Shown: positions 36,401-48,539, counted from the first letter of the stretch. The stretch: DNA of 64,000 bases from Haliclystus octoradiatus (GCA_916610825.1 OU744452.1:17757103-17821102), one strand, 5' to 3'. Numbers and translations: made by a program. The notes: generated by a model from the letters alone, not told the origin.

Positions 36401-39400
36401 TAACTGAGCTACATGTTAACTTCCTAAGGATAGTATTCCATCTTCCATTTTTTCAAGTATGCCCTTCTTGGTATTATTTTAGATGTTTAATTTAGCAATT
36501 GCAGACCTACTAGTTAGGAACTCTGCCCGCCTTGTTATATAAGAGGTTTTATTGCAAAAGAATGACATGTCTAACATATAAGAGCTGTTTAATATTTGTG
36601 ATTTCAGCCAATTGAGCTGGCCATCTGCTAGATATGTGAATTCTGCTATATAAACTCTTTGTTGGATGGTCCTGCTCAAGAAGGGCTTAGCTAAAGGTTT
36701 GAAGATTTGTTATTGTTGTTGCAACCACACTGAAAGATTTAACACTTTGGCAGACATAATTATATTGTGTAAGTTTTGTCTGTTTTTACTTTTGCATTAG
36801 CGGTGTGGTTGGCTTGTTGGTTAGAGTTTTTTGGAACGTATGTTAGTTTAATGGCTGGATGCCCTTCCTGACGCCAAGCCAACCAATAGTGCTCCTACCA
36901 GAGGATGAACCAGTGGCTTACATAGACTGCTGACGAAAATGTGCAACATGGGGAACAAAGATGACTAAAGCAAAGGACTTATTTTAAACTCTTTTGTAAT
37001 CTAAACTCTAACAATATGTTGTCACTGTCATAGAAAGATAGTTTAAATAGGATTTTCCTGCCAGCGAAGCGAGATTTGTTCATAGGTTCACAATTATTTT
37101 TGAACATTGATGATAATTTCAAATCACGACGAGAGACAAGGAAATATAAAAACTACAAAAAAATACTACTTACCTTCAAATACGATGAAAAATAGATATT
37201 TTGACTCATGTATGATGCAACTTGAAATTAGTAGTCATAAATACCTCTTTTATAAAAAAGTCCTGTTTCATTTAGAAATAAAATTGCTCAAAAGGAGGCT
37301 TGAAATTCAGCGGTTTTCAAGCCTCTGTTTTGGTACTTTGCGTCAGCCATTATGGATGCCCATGGTCGCTATGTGTTTTCCATGAAGTTTGGCAATGGAA
37401 TCAGCAGTCTATGTGAGTCTATGGGTTGAACCCATGACCTTGCGGGCAAAGTTCTGACACCCTAACAGCTGCACTACAGCCCTTGCCATTACGGTTGTTG
37501 CATTTGATAAAAATACGTTTACGTGTTTTAGATATTTACCTAGATGTTTGTTCCATGAATAACTTGTACATTTCCGTAATATAATCAAGTGACAATACAG
37601 CTATAATTTCATCTTTTGTTATGATTTTACCAGAAGGTTCTACAACAGCATTGATATATCGAATCAACCATGGTAGCTGGAATGGAATAACATCTCAATA
37701 TATAACAAAATCATGAATATATTTATCAATGATCTTTTTTTTGTTGGTTTATCTTTACTAACATCTTTTAACGATTTAACTTTTAAATTGTAATTTTCTA
37801 ATAATTGAGTCGTCTGAAACATTACTAGACTAGGGAATATACTGAAAAAATATCATGTATACAGAACAACATTCATGACATCAGTATTTCTTCATTGCTT
37901 GTGCAAACTAAATTCTGATGGAATAATAGCATACGGAAGTTGTACAAACCAGAATTCCTGTTTTCTTTGAGAACTCTTCCACAGTCATTCTTTCCATGTC
38001 TTCTAGAACGTTTGATCCTTTCCTATGCAGAGCCTACGATTATTCGAATGAACAATAATGATTAACTAGAATACAAACATACACATCTTTCACTTAGGTA
38101 TATCGGGTCTAATAGCTGATCAGGTTAAAGATGGGAATAACAGGAGCGCTCTACCGAAGGCACCATAACTTCCTCTCTTCTATTTCTATATAGTAGTGTC
38201 TATTTTCACTTATAACATGGATTGTAAATGCTCCTTCCTGATCTCAGCTGTGACACTGTCGATCAATTTCAACAGATTCATGGCAGGTTGTCCTTGTTGT
38301 TCAATGCGTAACGATACGCCAATCCCTGCATAATGCAATTCCCTGTTGACCATTCCAACACCCATCCCAAGATATAGTACTCTTTTCATGCTTTAGATAA
38401 AGTCAAAGCTGAGTAATTGATCTTAGGAGGATTTGAATAACAGTCGGCCAGATATGATAAGTTAGTCAGGTACTCCAATTTCTCTGCCTCATGAGCTTAT
38501 AGTAATCTAATAAGATGTTTTTTTAATTTAAGACATTCGATTTTTTTTCAAAAGCCTTGCAAGTTCACCGCTCCATTTCGCCCCCTTGAAGTTGTCCCCC
38601 TTGTGATACACACCGATGAATAATACGAAACGATTCCCTGGCTTACCTTTGCTTGTTCACGAAGAAGCTTGAAAAATTCATCTACCGTGCTCATTTTGGC
38701 AGCATCTACACCAAGAAACAAAGCCATTCCTTTAAGCCTATGTAACAGAACGCCCTTGTTCTGGAATGGCAAGTCAAACAATATTAATAATATCATTTTA
38801 TCATGAAGTTAAGTAACAAAACTCGATACATTTAAAAATTTTAAATCATCAATATGTTTGTCAATATCAATTTTGAAACAATATACTTTATCTATTTCGC
38901 AGTGCGCAGCTGTGGAGGTGTTGAACTGATCAAACAATAGAATAACAGCAGGACAGCTTTTACAAGGACAGTAATTTTACGGTCCATCCCTTCTTAGCTC
39001 AAATGCATATAAAATGGTCATTGAAACGGGAAAAAGATTACAAATTGCCAAATGGTGTCTGAATTTTTATATATCGCGATTCCATTCTCAAGTTACGAAT
39101 TGGACTTTGAGCAAGGTCTAAAATGAGATTAGAATGTTCTATATTTAGCAAAGGTTTGTACTGGAAGTGTTTGGTGCTTCATCAAAACTTCCAGCTGTGT
39201 GTTGATATTGCACACGTGACTGCGCCTTGCGAATCATAACTTTCTATAAGAGATGGCACGATTTTATACATACATAGGCATCTTTATCATCATCACTTTC
39301 GTATACTTTTGATTCGTGAACAATGGGTTGATCAAACTACAAATTAGAGGAAACATACATGATAGTTACATAGTATTATGATTTCCCTAGAACTTCCTGT

Positions 39401-42400
39401 TATAGAGGTATATATGATTTCGTAAATTGGAATAGAATAGTCACATTTGTTCTTTGTGAAAACTGCTTACCGCAAGTAACACCTCATTCGTTTCATTTGG
39501 GTTGGAAACTACATAAATTTCAAAAAGTGGTTGCATATTCATCTGTGTAGCTAATTTGATCAATGTATCAGTGTAGTTCCATGTTCCTGTTTCATCAAAA
39601 TTTTCTTCCAGAATTGAAAACGAACCAAGACTTTTCAATAGATTTAGCAATGGTTTGTTGCCTTCTAATTGCTTTGCTTCTGAATCTATGCAGGCTTTGT
39701 AATAATTAACAGCACTTGTGACCGCCTTATTCTAAATATTCCGGAAATAAAATCAAATGAGAAAGAATTAAATGGTACCGGTAAATCAATTATTTGTTCG
39801 CAACTCCAATGGCAATCTATCAGTGTATTATTTTATTGCAAGATCAATTTGCTCCCATTTGCTCCCACTACCTCATCATTGCTGTACAGCATCCTCTGCT
39901 GTATAGAAACATGGCTTAATGAAACTATCCTTTCAAGTTACTTTTTACCTAAACCTAGTACCCATGCTCTTTATCGACAAGACAGAGTCGGTAAACATGG
40001 TAATGGGGTATTTATCTTCGTTCTTAATAATATCAAGCCAAAATATATTGACTCATTCTCTGAGCATGACTTTGAAGCTATTGCTGTCCGGATAACTGTT
40101 CAAAACAATTCATTTGTTATAAAATTATTACTTGTTACCGCCCATCAAAAAGAACATCTATACAGTCTTTCATAGACTTTAGCTTGAAAATATCATCTCC
40201 TTCTTCTAATAATGTTATTACTAGGGACTTTATAACTGCCAAAATATCGATTGAGTTTCTTCACGAACGGCAGATGGAGCATCAACATTTGAAAAATAAT
40301 TGCTAGAATTCTCCAATTTCTCTGGTCTTCATCAACTTGTCAATTCCCCAACAAGACTTGATAACATCCAAGATCTTATTTTTACAGACATCTATAAAGT
40401 TCATTTGGTTTCAGTGATCATATGTCAATTATAGCAGATAAATATTTATGTACTAAGAATATTCCGTCGCAACATCCTGCTCTCCATAATTTCCACATGT
40501 CAGGTCATGCCTCTATTTACGCATTTCTACAAGAATTAGATTGGAGTAAATTATTCTCAAATTGTTCATCAACTTCTAATTTTTGGGGAATGTTTATACT
40601 AGTTTTCAGCACTATTCTTAGTTTATTTGTTCCTTTGAAGAATCAAAAGCACAGACATATATTGCCCCGTGCGACCAAAAACCTCGAATGAAATATAGAA
40701 ATTTAATTCGCCAATTTAAACGAATGGGAAGAGGGAATGATAAGGATGCTTGGCGAAAGAGTCAGAAAGATTTTGAACGTTTGCTCAAAGAGAAACGCCT
40801 TGCTTACGAACAAAGTATTTTAAAACCCGGTTCTTCGAATACTTTTGGTCTTTTATCAAAAACTAATTATCTAGCAGACCTCAGATTACTACACTATGTA
40901 GCTCTGCTGCTACTGACGAAGCTGCAGAATCAGACAGTTACAAAGCAATTAAATGAATCGTTCGATACATTTTTGTACTTTAGCATGTCATCTATATAAT
41001 ATATTTACTATATTCTTTTTTAACTTGTAAAAAGCATTCCCAAATTGTTTAGTTGAATTATATACCACATTACATTACATAGCAATTGAAAAACTGCTTG
41101 ACATACCAAACATTTCTGTCACTGTAACATCTCGAATAAATGTTTTCATAAGTTCCTGACAATGGATTATCTGTAATATTTCGCCAGTCAGACGTGAGTG
41201 GCGGACAGCCAAGAAATATAGAAATAACTTTAAACAAACAGAGATTACTATTAATATAGAGATAAAGAAAACATTTCCAGACAACGGTTATCGCAATTTT
41301 GATTTAAGATTTGATTTTTGATTCAGTTTACAAAAATGAGATAATATGTACTGGGCAATATTATTGTTTATTTGTCCATGAAACACACAAAGATCGATGG
41401 GATCGATGTCTTTAAAGCTCAATGTCACTGCTATGGCGGGGTTGCTGTTTCCCAAAATAACACGCTAGTCAAACTGAAAATAATATTGAAAATCTTGTAT
41501 TGTGGCGTCGTTTGTGACAATTATTCATAGAAGTTTGAATCTATAGTACCACGGGCATACATGTAGTAGTATTCTTATATAATAGCACGGGCATGCAGCT
41601 ACTTTACTATTTTAATCTTTGATGAGCATTTGCGAGGAAAATTTTTTCAATATTATTGGATTTTCTTATCGAATTGACATAAGGGCTATTATTGACCGGC
41701 AGAGATTAGTTTGAAATCAATTTAGTTTTTTCAAACATTAGTTGTGACATAATCAAATCGGCTTTGTGTTTTCAGCTTTCCACAGTGACTAAATCTGTAA
41801 TAATCACGTAGAGTGTTGTGTTGGCAAAAATCTATACAAAAAAGAGTTTTGTGATTTGCAAAAACTGTTTCCAGGGCATTGTGGAATAAAGAATTTTGTT
41901 GGAAGAAAGTATAATGAAGATAATTGTACATATTTGATACTGTTTTCCTGTTTACAAATCTATGAATGCAATATTTCTGTATAGAGGAAAATCACAGCTA
42001 GCTTCATTTTGACAAACTCAAATCAAAGGCTTATCTATTTAATTTCTATTACATTGATATTATTGAATCTCGATCGTAACATATCAAACATCATAAGCAG
42101 CATCTGGATATTTGGAGTATTATGGTTTACTCCAGCAAAATTGATTCATACTGTATTATGATATACTTAAAGATGCCAAGTCGCTTCTCTGCGTGTCGAA
42201 CGATGATGCTTTTGGTAGGAGCTATTCTGATAAACTTTGAGGCTTGTTTGCATGGAATGATGTTTCAGAGTGATCTATCATCTCGAATTTAAAACCCTGA
42301 TTTTCATTTCTTTATATTTAACCCGCATTGTTTTGCTTGTGGTTTTTGAGAAATGTATACAATATTGAAAGGTTGAGCATCAGAATTTACCGCTTAATGA

Positions 42401-44719
42401 TCAACTCACTGAAATAGTATGACGTATGTAAAAAAGTTTGGGGATCTAATTTCAAAAAAATTCCATTCAAAGGCTGATGATCTTGTTTCACCCTTAAAAC
42501 GTGAAAAGAAATAATTTAGTATTCAATGTTGTTTGTTCCAGATTTGATGACATATATAGTAGACTACATTAGACTAGATTATGCTATATCAATAAGCATT
42601 ATGATTGGAAGATTTGGCTGTCCTTTGTCACGGTATAAACAATCACGCCCTTATGATACAGTTATGGATCGTTTTCAAGGGTATAATACGATGGCATATG
42701 CCAAACGGTAACTTTTAAATTTACTTGTATAGTAGAGCATTACACCAAGATGCAACAGTGAAAATTGTAGAAATCCATTGCAGTTGGCCGCTTTACTTTA
42801 GTGAAAGTAATGTAGACGTTGTCGCCCTACCGAAGGCACCCGTACCACTCCTCTATTTCTATAGGATGGCTTTTTTCGCCGACAGCAATGATTTTAAACG
42901 CTCTTTGTTGATCTCAGCCGTGACACTGCAGATCATTTTCAACAGATTTCATGGCAGATAGGTCTCGATTGTCAATGCGCAATGATGCGCCGCAGCAACT
43001 CACAATGCAATTCCCTCTGGACCATTCCATCCGCCATCCTCAGATGGTGGTTCCTCATTTGATGTTTCAGATAAAGTCAAAGCTGAATTGACTTTCGGGG
43101 GATTTGAATTACAGTCGATCAGATATGATCTGATCTGAAGCTTGGTTGCTCTGCCATCTGAGCTAATCCTCCTTTAAGAATTCCTAGATGAATATAGCTT
43201 TGTAAATTGCAGCATTTACTACTTGTCATCAATAAACAAGTAAATTTGTAGATAGGGGAAAATAGAGCAAATTCGATTGGCCAAAACTACGTTCCATAAT
43301 ATGACTGTATTAATCATTCCCGTAATCATTCCGTGTTATTTCTAACAGTAATGACGGAAACTAACGATGAATACGTGAATTCTTGATTCATTATTATTTT
43401 GTAATTGTGATTGTTTCATAATCAACCTCTTATCAATGACTACAACAGTTATTTTATTAATTACATAACCAACCTCATGCCTGACTGAACCATTTTCTCT
43501 TTCATAGAAGATATCTTTCAACGATTCCAAACTATTTTTTGTAATCTTGTCAACTATAGTAGCCATATAAACACCAGAATTATCTTCAATATACTTTCCA
43601 CAGGCATAGTGATAGAAATTATCACAAGGATCGTAGGTTTGATTCATTAAGGACACTATGTCTGCAAAGAGAAAATGTAATTTTCAATAATGCGAGCCAA
43701 TTATTCTCATGCTCTGCCTTCTAATAAAATGAAAAAATTATCTGCACTCTTATAGCACAAAGCACAACAGGTTCATTTGAATTAATAATTTTTAATCATT
43801 GAGTTACGAAACATTAGGCTCTGATAATCACCCAAAATGAACACTAGACATTATTGGTTGATTTGTTCCCCGGGTTTGTTCTACGTGATTTCAAGTTATG
43901 TCATGAAAACATACGCAATTTCATGGCAACCACTAAAATATATCCGTTTTCGTTGTTATGCCGGGTATAGCCAATACCAACGCACTCTATACCCAGACAG
44001 TTTTATCTCTATAACAGATGTTTTGGAAATGGCGACGATCTGCGACCAATTTAATGCTCTTTCAGAACATTTACTATGTTTGTTAAACTCACAAAATACG
44101 ATAAAAAGCAGCATCTCGGGAGTTGCGATACTCAAATGTAGATTTTACTAAATTAGTAGTGTAATTATACAATTTGAACTCTATAAAACTAGTATGTTCA
44201 ATTCTTTGCACTAATTTCATATTTTCTAATTATGTTTCAGGAATTAAATTGAAATTATATTTTAATGAAAAATTTTAATGGCGCCCATGAACTTAGAAAA
44301 ATCATTGTTGTATATAGTGAAATTAATCAGCAAAAATTGAAATTCCAGACAAAGATTATGATGTTACTGATTAATAAATTGATTGAATCAATCAGCGGCC
44401 TCGTTTACGGTATGGATTTCTTTTTCGTTATATTTTTGTTGTTAGAGAACTTGTGGGTCTAATTTCAATAAACCCACTGACAAGAGTGGTGTATTCCCTT
44501 ATTATATAATAAATGGGCATGAAAAGCAGTACATTCATTAAAATTACCATCAGTGATTTTTTCATCTTGTTCCGGAGTTGGAATCGACCATCGAAAAGAT
44601 GCTTTTGGAAACGCTCTTTTCTGGATTCTTATTCTTTTCTTGTTACAAGTAGCAAACGATACCATCAATAATAGACAAATAATTTTAATAATAATACTAA
44701 CATAATTAAGTGTAGTCAT
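24498..44719 (-). CDS. Neprilysin-like M13 zinc metallopeptidase, complete, 19 exons
   Basis: Coding exons, in order: 44548-44719, 43474-43661, 39471-39731, 39274-39336, 38647-38760, 37950-38033, 37540-37676, 35977-36203, 34808-34893, 33720-33797, 33136-33239, 31472-31530, 31213-31264, 30382-30449, 29446-29570, 29209-29274, 27084-27179, 25091-25167, 24498-24600. Phases agree at every junction and sum to 2160 nt, 719 residues, close to the family's usual 700-770. Residues 8-22 form a hydrophobic signal or anchor with almost no cytoplasmic tail, so the protein may be secreted; most M13 members are type II membrane proteins. Visible motifs: DPCDNFY near the N-terminus, NAY 514-516 (substrate binding), HEIAH 555-559, ENIAD 615-619 (Glu zinc ligand and Asp), and His680/Arg686 spaced as the neprilysin catalytic His/Arg pair. 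The C-terminus ends CNIF, not the common CxxW. Predicted to cleave small peptides outside the cell. Exon 8 needs a weak donor (GTGA|GTGATC), chosen because it restores phase and alignment. Confidence 0.93.
25242..25451. mobile_element. MITE in neprilysin intron
   Basis: Inverted ends AAAGGGGCTAAATTGACCGG and (reverse complement of right) TTAAAGGAACAAAAATGACC. No coding capacity. Confidence 0.6.
26600..26972. mobile_element. MITE with GCCCTGGGCAAACGACGG ends
   Basis: The left end is GCCCTGGGCAAACGACGG and the right end its exact reverse complement for at least 18 bp; similarity continues through TTTGCGCGAC. Both sides are flanked by TAAA (26596-26599 and 26973-26976), a 4-bp target duplication. 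In the intron between exons 17 and 18. Confidence 0.88.
27402..28668. mobile_element. MITE (family of 497-809) split by a second DNA element
   Basis: The outer element's left part is 27402-27655 and its right end about 28630-28668 (GCGTATAGCGCCTTTCTGGA). Both match the uninterrupted copies at 497-809 and 61081-61393. Confidence 0.78.
27656..28629. mobile_element. Inner non-autonomous DNA transposon, ~970 bp
   Basis: Terminal inverted repeats: left TTATAACGACCAGATACGGC, right (reverse complement) TTATAGCGACCAGATACGGC, continuing through ACTGAA. No transposase-like coding is seen inside. Confidence 0.78.
29209..29274 (-). CDS. Neprilysin-like gene, third zinc-ligand exon
   Basis: Encodes [19 protein letters not shown]; the Glu of ENIAD is the third zinc ligand. 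The usual ENIADNGG is ENIADNEG in both this gene and copy A. Confidence 0.93.
29700..30163. mobile_element. MITE with ~85-bp TIRs and TTA target duplication
   Basis: The ends AGTCTGGCTCCCATATAGCA and (reverse complement of right) AGCCTGGTTCCTATATAGCA are followed by further inverted similarity through GCCGTAGACAT. TTA flanks both sides (29697-29699, 30164-30166), which suggests the PIF/Harbinger group. Lies between the HEXXH exon and the next one. Confidence 0.85.
30382..30449 (-). CDS. Neprilysin-like gene, catalytic HEXXH exon
   Basis: Encodes [16 protein letters not shown]. The two His ligands and catalytic Glu are present. Most neprilysins read HEITHGFD here, so Thr-to-Ala, Gly-to-Ser and the loss of the following DD/DN acidic pair are departures from the family. 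Confidence 0.93.
31902..31965 (+). pseudogene. tRNA-Asp(GTC)-like relic
   Basis: The anticodon arm CCCCGCCTGTCACGCGGGAG and the T arm with TTCCCCG match eukaryotic tRNA-Asp, but the D arm is missing and the B-box is weakened (GGCTCAATTCC). Downstream TTCTCTACATTACTTA resembles the SINE family 1 tail, so this is more likely a SINE head than a tRNA gene. Confidence 0.68.
32606..32967 (+). mobile_element. SINE family 1, copy 3, with target duplication
   Basis: Full-length 362-bp copy: head AGGATTAGCTCAGATGCCAG, B-box GGTTCGAATCC, tail GTCTACATTACTTTT. It is flanked by ATAAATAAACTCAAAG (32590-32605) and ATAAATAAACCCAAAG (32968-32983), a 16-bp duplication with one mismatch that proves retroposition. 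Confidence 0.93.
36790..36960. mobile_element. SINE family 2 relic (rearranged)
   Basis: GGTTGGCTTGTTGGTTAGAG is tRNA-like, and GGATGCCCTTCCTGACGCC is the reverse complement of the GGCGTCAGGAAGGGCATCC core seen at 55785-55803. Mixed orientation suggests two overlapping relics. Confidence 0.5.
37425..37491 (-). mobile_element. tRNA-like SINE head fragment
   Basis: On the minus strand, GGCTGTAGTGCAGCTGTTAG resembles a D-arm / A-box and GGGTTCAACCC a B-box. No tRNA-quality acceptor stem. Confidence 0.5.
38141..38455 (-). mobile_element. SINE family 1, degenerate copy
   Basis: The minus strand contains the family's GATCTCAGCTGTGACACTG, GAAATTGATCGAC and CAATGCG-type landmarks in order, with many substitutions and no clear tail. 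Confidence 0.65.
38925..39225. repeat. Dispersed repeat, inverted relative to 48765-49040
   Basis: Shares AACAGCAGGACAGCTTTTAC (with a small change), ATGCATATAAAATGGTCAT and CTTCCAGCTGTGTGTTGATAT with the reverse complement of 48765-49040. No coding capacity and no clear terminal repeats, so its class is unknown. Confidence 0.75.
39849..41000 (+). pseudogene. Non-LTR retrotransposon (LINE) fragment: endonuclease region and linker
   Basis: Three open stretches in order on the plus strand. 39849-40175 has [10 protein letters not shown] and GNGVFIFV, typical of the apurinic-type endonuclease of CR1/jockey-like LINEs. 40422-40691 and 40688-40999 ([24 protein letters not shown]) resemble the region between endonuclease and reverse transcriptase. 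No reverse transcriptase follows. It lies antisense within the intron between neprilysin exons 2 and 3. Confidence 0.72.
42805..43173 (-). mobile_element. SINE family 1, copy 4
   Basis: Full length on the minus strand: head AGGATTAGCTCAGATGGCAG near 43150-43173, tail GTCTACATTACTTT at about 42805-42818. In the same neprilysin intron as the LINE fragment. Confidence 0.87.
44548..44719 (-). CDS. Neprilysin-like gene, first coding exon
   Basis: The ATG at 44719 opens 57 codons: a hydrophobic run ([17 protein letters not shown]) followed by a basic, RXKR-like stretch. The donor is G|GTAATT, phase 1. No upstream in-frame extension was needed. Promoter elements were not identified. Confidence 0.8.
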
Positions 44720-47138
44720 AATAATTGAATGGAGGGAAACAAAGAATTATAATTTACGTTAATGTTATCAATTTGTTTGTTGTCCACGATGTGATGCCTT
44801 GTTCAATTCTCAAAAGATTATTTACTTTACGAACTGTAGCGGCTCAATGAATATAGGAAGCTTCACTAGCTCTTAAAATTATATAACCGCGTAATACCAG
44901 TGCTCATTTTGAACAGCGAAGCTATATTTACAATGGTTTCAATATTGTAAATATCTTGATTATAATGTCACAGTGAATGTTAAAACGCATATTATATTAA
45001 TTCACAGTACTATTAAATTATCCATGGTATCTCATGACTAAAGCGCCTGCATCATATGCATGAGAGCGGAGTTTGATTCTTTGCCCCAGCACATGCATGT
45101 TTTTTTAATTTTAACTGATTGATAGTTCGAAATAGAACGAATTGCATCGAGTGGACAAGGACTTGCGCTTAATACGTATACTGCATTTATAATGCATGTA
45201 ATCTTACGGATACGATATGATTGGAATATAGAATACTTATTAGCTTTGCTTTTATTAGAAGCACAAAATAAAACACATGGGAATTAGAAATCACATCTGA
45301 TTTTATGTTGCAAAGGTCAATAAACTATCAATAAATATTTTGTTTTCTTTGACCTCTATGAATATGATTATTCAAAATAACTCACCCAAGCGTGAATGAG
45401 TATAGTCTTGTTATTGACTATGCTAATCGTGTACGACCGCGTTGATATTTACGATTATTCACAATAAAATTTCACTAAAATAAGAAATAGGAAACTTTTG
45501 TAGTATAGTTTTATGAACACTTTATGTTCATTTGTCAAGCTCGTTCTAAACGTCCAATGTAACTATAAAGTCTGGGAAAAACAGAAATTACAAATTTCCA
45601 AAACAAGCCAATAAAGATCGCAATTATGAAATTCTTGCTGTGGAAGTCCCTTCACTTGGTTTATGAATTGAGATTGGATTTTAAATTGTGAAATGAAAGT
45701 TCGCCCTTTTAGAACATGGTTACGACAACACTTGCAAATGTTTTTATTCATATTTATTAAACTCAAAAAAGTTATAGACATTCGGGAAGCTAAAAATCAT
45801 TCGCTTGGAGCTCGCGATTCTTTGAGCGCTTCATTCGTGTCTCCCTTTAGTGCAGTCATTGACTCTATTATTTAAAATGAAAAGTATGTATCCATTATTA
45901 TTATACAAAATTAATCCAAAAACGGGAAAGGTAGTAAAATTATATTTACATTGATGTTTTCTTACATATTTTTTATTACATATAAAATTTTCTTACATAT
46001 AAAAAAAGGAAAATCCATGAAATTTAATTACAACTTGAGAAAAAAACTAACTATCTATCTTTAGAAAATATCAAGGATCTGCTATGATTTATTCTTGCAA
46101 TTTGATTGGTTAACGCCAATAACGCCATTTCACCATAGCCGGAGCTTGACCCCGTCGATTTCAAGAAATTTATGAAAATACCAAAACAACCGATAATTAT
46201 TTAAATATGGCATTATAAACTAGCAAGTAATAAAGAGTAAAAGCAAATATAGTGAATATTTGTAGAGTCATATACAATTTCATTGAGTGACTAGCTGTTT
46301 CATGCAGTTTCTCAGTTGTTCAAAATAAATCAAATGGCTTGAATGAGAAACATCTGAGCCAGTAAACAATCATGTTTAAAGTGTATAGAAATATTTTGCA
46401 AAAAATTTACTATTCAAAAACAATTTGCCCAAATTTTACAGTATTGATGATGGTGAAAACATAAGATAACATAACTTCATTTCATTAATACATCCTCTCA
46501 TCTTTTTATGGTCAATTTTTGCATAAAATATGAGTGGAAAAACTAAATTCCTGGCGTAGAATGATAAGCTTTTCGTAAACTACCAAAACCACAACATAGG
46601 GCTGCACAAAATCAACCGCTAAAATTTCAAATAATTAAACCATTTCTCCAAATGAAGGTTAGCAACATTCTAAAAAGTTATCATAAATTCAATAATCTGC
46701 TCTTTTAAATAGGCAATTAGCAAACATTTAGTCAATAAATCTATCATTGTTTCATTTCTTTCTTCACGTTCACGGCTTTTCACGAAATTCTTCCATTTTA
46801 AGTTTTCCAATTCAGTTTTCCATAATGAATAACACGCATAAAAAATAGAAAATATTGTTCAAAGATAAGAATCCATGACTATGTATATGTAAGAAAACGA
46901 TGTTAAGCATCCATTCTTTTAATATCAAGAAGAGAAATATAAATTTCTCGATATCAATTTTTCCTCGTAGCTTATAGTTGAATTAAAAAAGGCAAGCATA
47001 CAGCTCTCGACTCAGCTTTCTTCCTGTGACGTCACGAAAATAGGAGAATTACATACTTGATCATGGATTGAAAGATCAGAAAATGCTCTGAAAAAACGTC
47101 CCCAGCAGTCACAACCCGGGGCTGGCTATGTTCTAAAC
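44720..47138. other. Intergenic stretch upstream of the neprilysin-like gene
   Basis: No exon was recognised. A weak tRNA-like relic (AAAGCGCCTGCATCATATGC ... GTTTGATTCTTTGCCCC) lies at about 45038-45100. A promoter could lie just right of 44720 but is not recognisable. Confidence 0.4.
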
Positions 47139-47191
47139 CAAATAGTTCATACTTTCCGTGAACTATGCTCACGGAAAGTATGAACTATTTG
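47139..47191. repeat. Perfect 23-bp hairpin
   Basis: 47139-47161 is the exact reverse complement of 47169-47191, with loop ACTATGC. Confidence 0.95.
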
Positions 47192-47224
47192 TTTAATATC
47201 TATGGCTAATTTACATTTGTACAT

Positions 47225-47560
47225 GTCAACTGTTCTTGGAAAGTCCCCAAGACACACAGTGCATTTGGTTCTCTGTATGACGATGCCGATATTCTCTTGG
47301 ATTTAGTGCTTCGGTTTTTCCTGATCAACAGTGACAGTGTACATTACGTTTTCCAAATGGTCTATTAGGCTGTTCTCACTTGGACCAAATGGTCCCATCG
47401 TCTCCTCAGCAATTGGTATTAATTAACACAACTGGTACAATTCTGCATATTTGATCGATTTTCTTTCTCAGCTTTGGCCGCGGCAGCTCCAGCAGATTTA
47501 GATGTGTCTTCCAAGTTGCTGGGAGCCATGGTGTCTGGGCATTTGAAGCCCTACAATGCA
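47225..47560 (-). pseudogene. Decayed retroelement polymerase C-terminal relic
   Basis: Minus-strand pieces in shifted frames read SKSAGAAAAKAEKENR, KYAELYQLC, PIAEETMGPFGPSEN and NIGIVIQR. This order resembles the 'KY..L...F.PIA.ET.G' to 'IQRGNA' segment that ends many LINE polymerase proteins in invertebrates. Several stops and frame changes are present. Identification rests on pattern memory only. Confidence 0.45.
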
Positions 47561-47705
47561 AATTTGCCATGGGACCAGGAAATCTGTGTGAGACTCAGGA
47601 CGTTTCAAATCAGATTGACATAAGCCCTGAGGTTCAATAATAGATGGTATTACCAGCTGATCCCATGGCGCGCTTTATGATTCTATTTACAGCATCCCCT
47701 GTTTC

Positions 47706-48170
47706 AGTGTCAGAGATATTTAAATTCGGAAACATAAAAACCGGCTTTTTCCAAAATCTGAAAAGTGGTGAAATCACACTTAGGTCAACTTAGATGGCCT
47801 TTACTAAATATATACTTGATATTTTTTCATCTAAATTTTTTAAATCACTTTGATGTATGTCTGAGTATAACATACTAAGTTAAACCGTGAATTGTATAGC
47901 CTTTTTCAGTGTGAGAGATATTTAAATTCGAGAAACATCAAAACCGGCTTTTCCCAAAATCTGAAAAGTGGTGAAGTCACACTTAGGTCAACCTATCTAG
48001 ATGGCTCTTTACTAAATATAGATTGCACATTTTATCATCTAGTTTTTTAAATCATTTTGATACATGTCTGAGTATGACTTACTAACGAAGGTAATGAATT
48101 GTATCGCTCGTTTCAGTGTGAGAGATATATGAAGTCGAGAAAGTGAAAAGCTGACTGTTCTCAAATTTGA
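47706..48170. repeat. Tandem repeat, ~205-bp unit, 2.3 copies
   Basis: Units start at 47706, 47909 and 48114 with CAGTGT(C/G)AGAGATAT. Shared landmarks include AAATCTGAAAAGTGGTGAA and CACACTTAGGTCAAC; units differ by point changes and small indels. Confidence 0.92.
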
Positions 48171-48289
48171 ATTAACATGAAAAAACACTTGGTTCTATAC
48201 GTCGACTGCATTACGAGTTACTCAAGTGGATGCTGTGAGAGAAATAATGTGTGAACTAATTTGCATAAATCTTAGTTGGTTTTGTGAGC

Positions 48290-48520
48290 TTTCAAATCTT
48301 GCACTTGTTGCAAGTTCATCTTGCTCAATTATCAATTTTATCTTGCGTGAATGCGCAAGTTAAACTTGCATCAATGTTCAAGTTTAACTTGCTCTAATGT
48401 GCAAGATTTCACGGAAAATCTTAAGATTTGGCCAATAAAACGCAAGATTCTGCATCAAAATCTTAAGATTTTGATTCTTGCTATGTTTTCTTCTAATCTT
48501 GCGTTTTGACCCCAATATAA
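48290..48520. repeat. CTTGC/GCAAG-rich palindromic region
   Basis: Repeated short inverted motifs (CTTGC, GCAAG, AAATCTTAAGATTT-type) over about 230 bp. Probably a foldback relic; ends are not clear. Confidence 0.5.
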
Positions 48521-48539
48521 CGCCATAGACAGATAGTCC

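Noticed and set aside
43837-44462. Plus-strand open frames of 65-104 codons between neprilysin exons 1 and 2
   Set aside because: No domain, no splice partners, intronic to a well-supported gene on the other strand.
47470-47622. Plus-strand Ala-rich open stretch after a TTTCTCAG acceptor-like site
   Set aside because: No partner exons; the minus strand fits a retroelement relic better.
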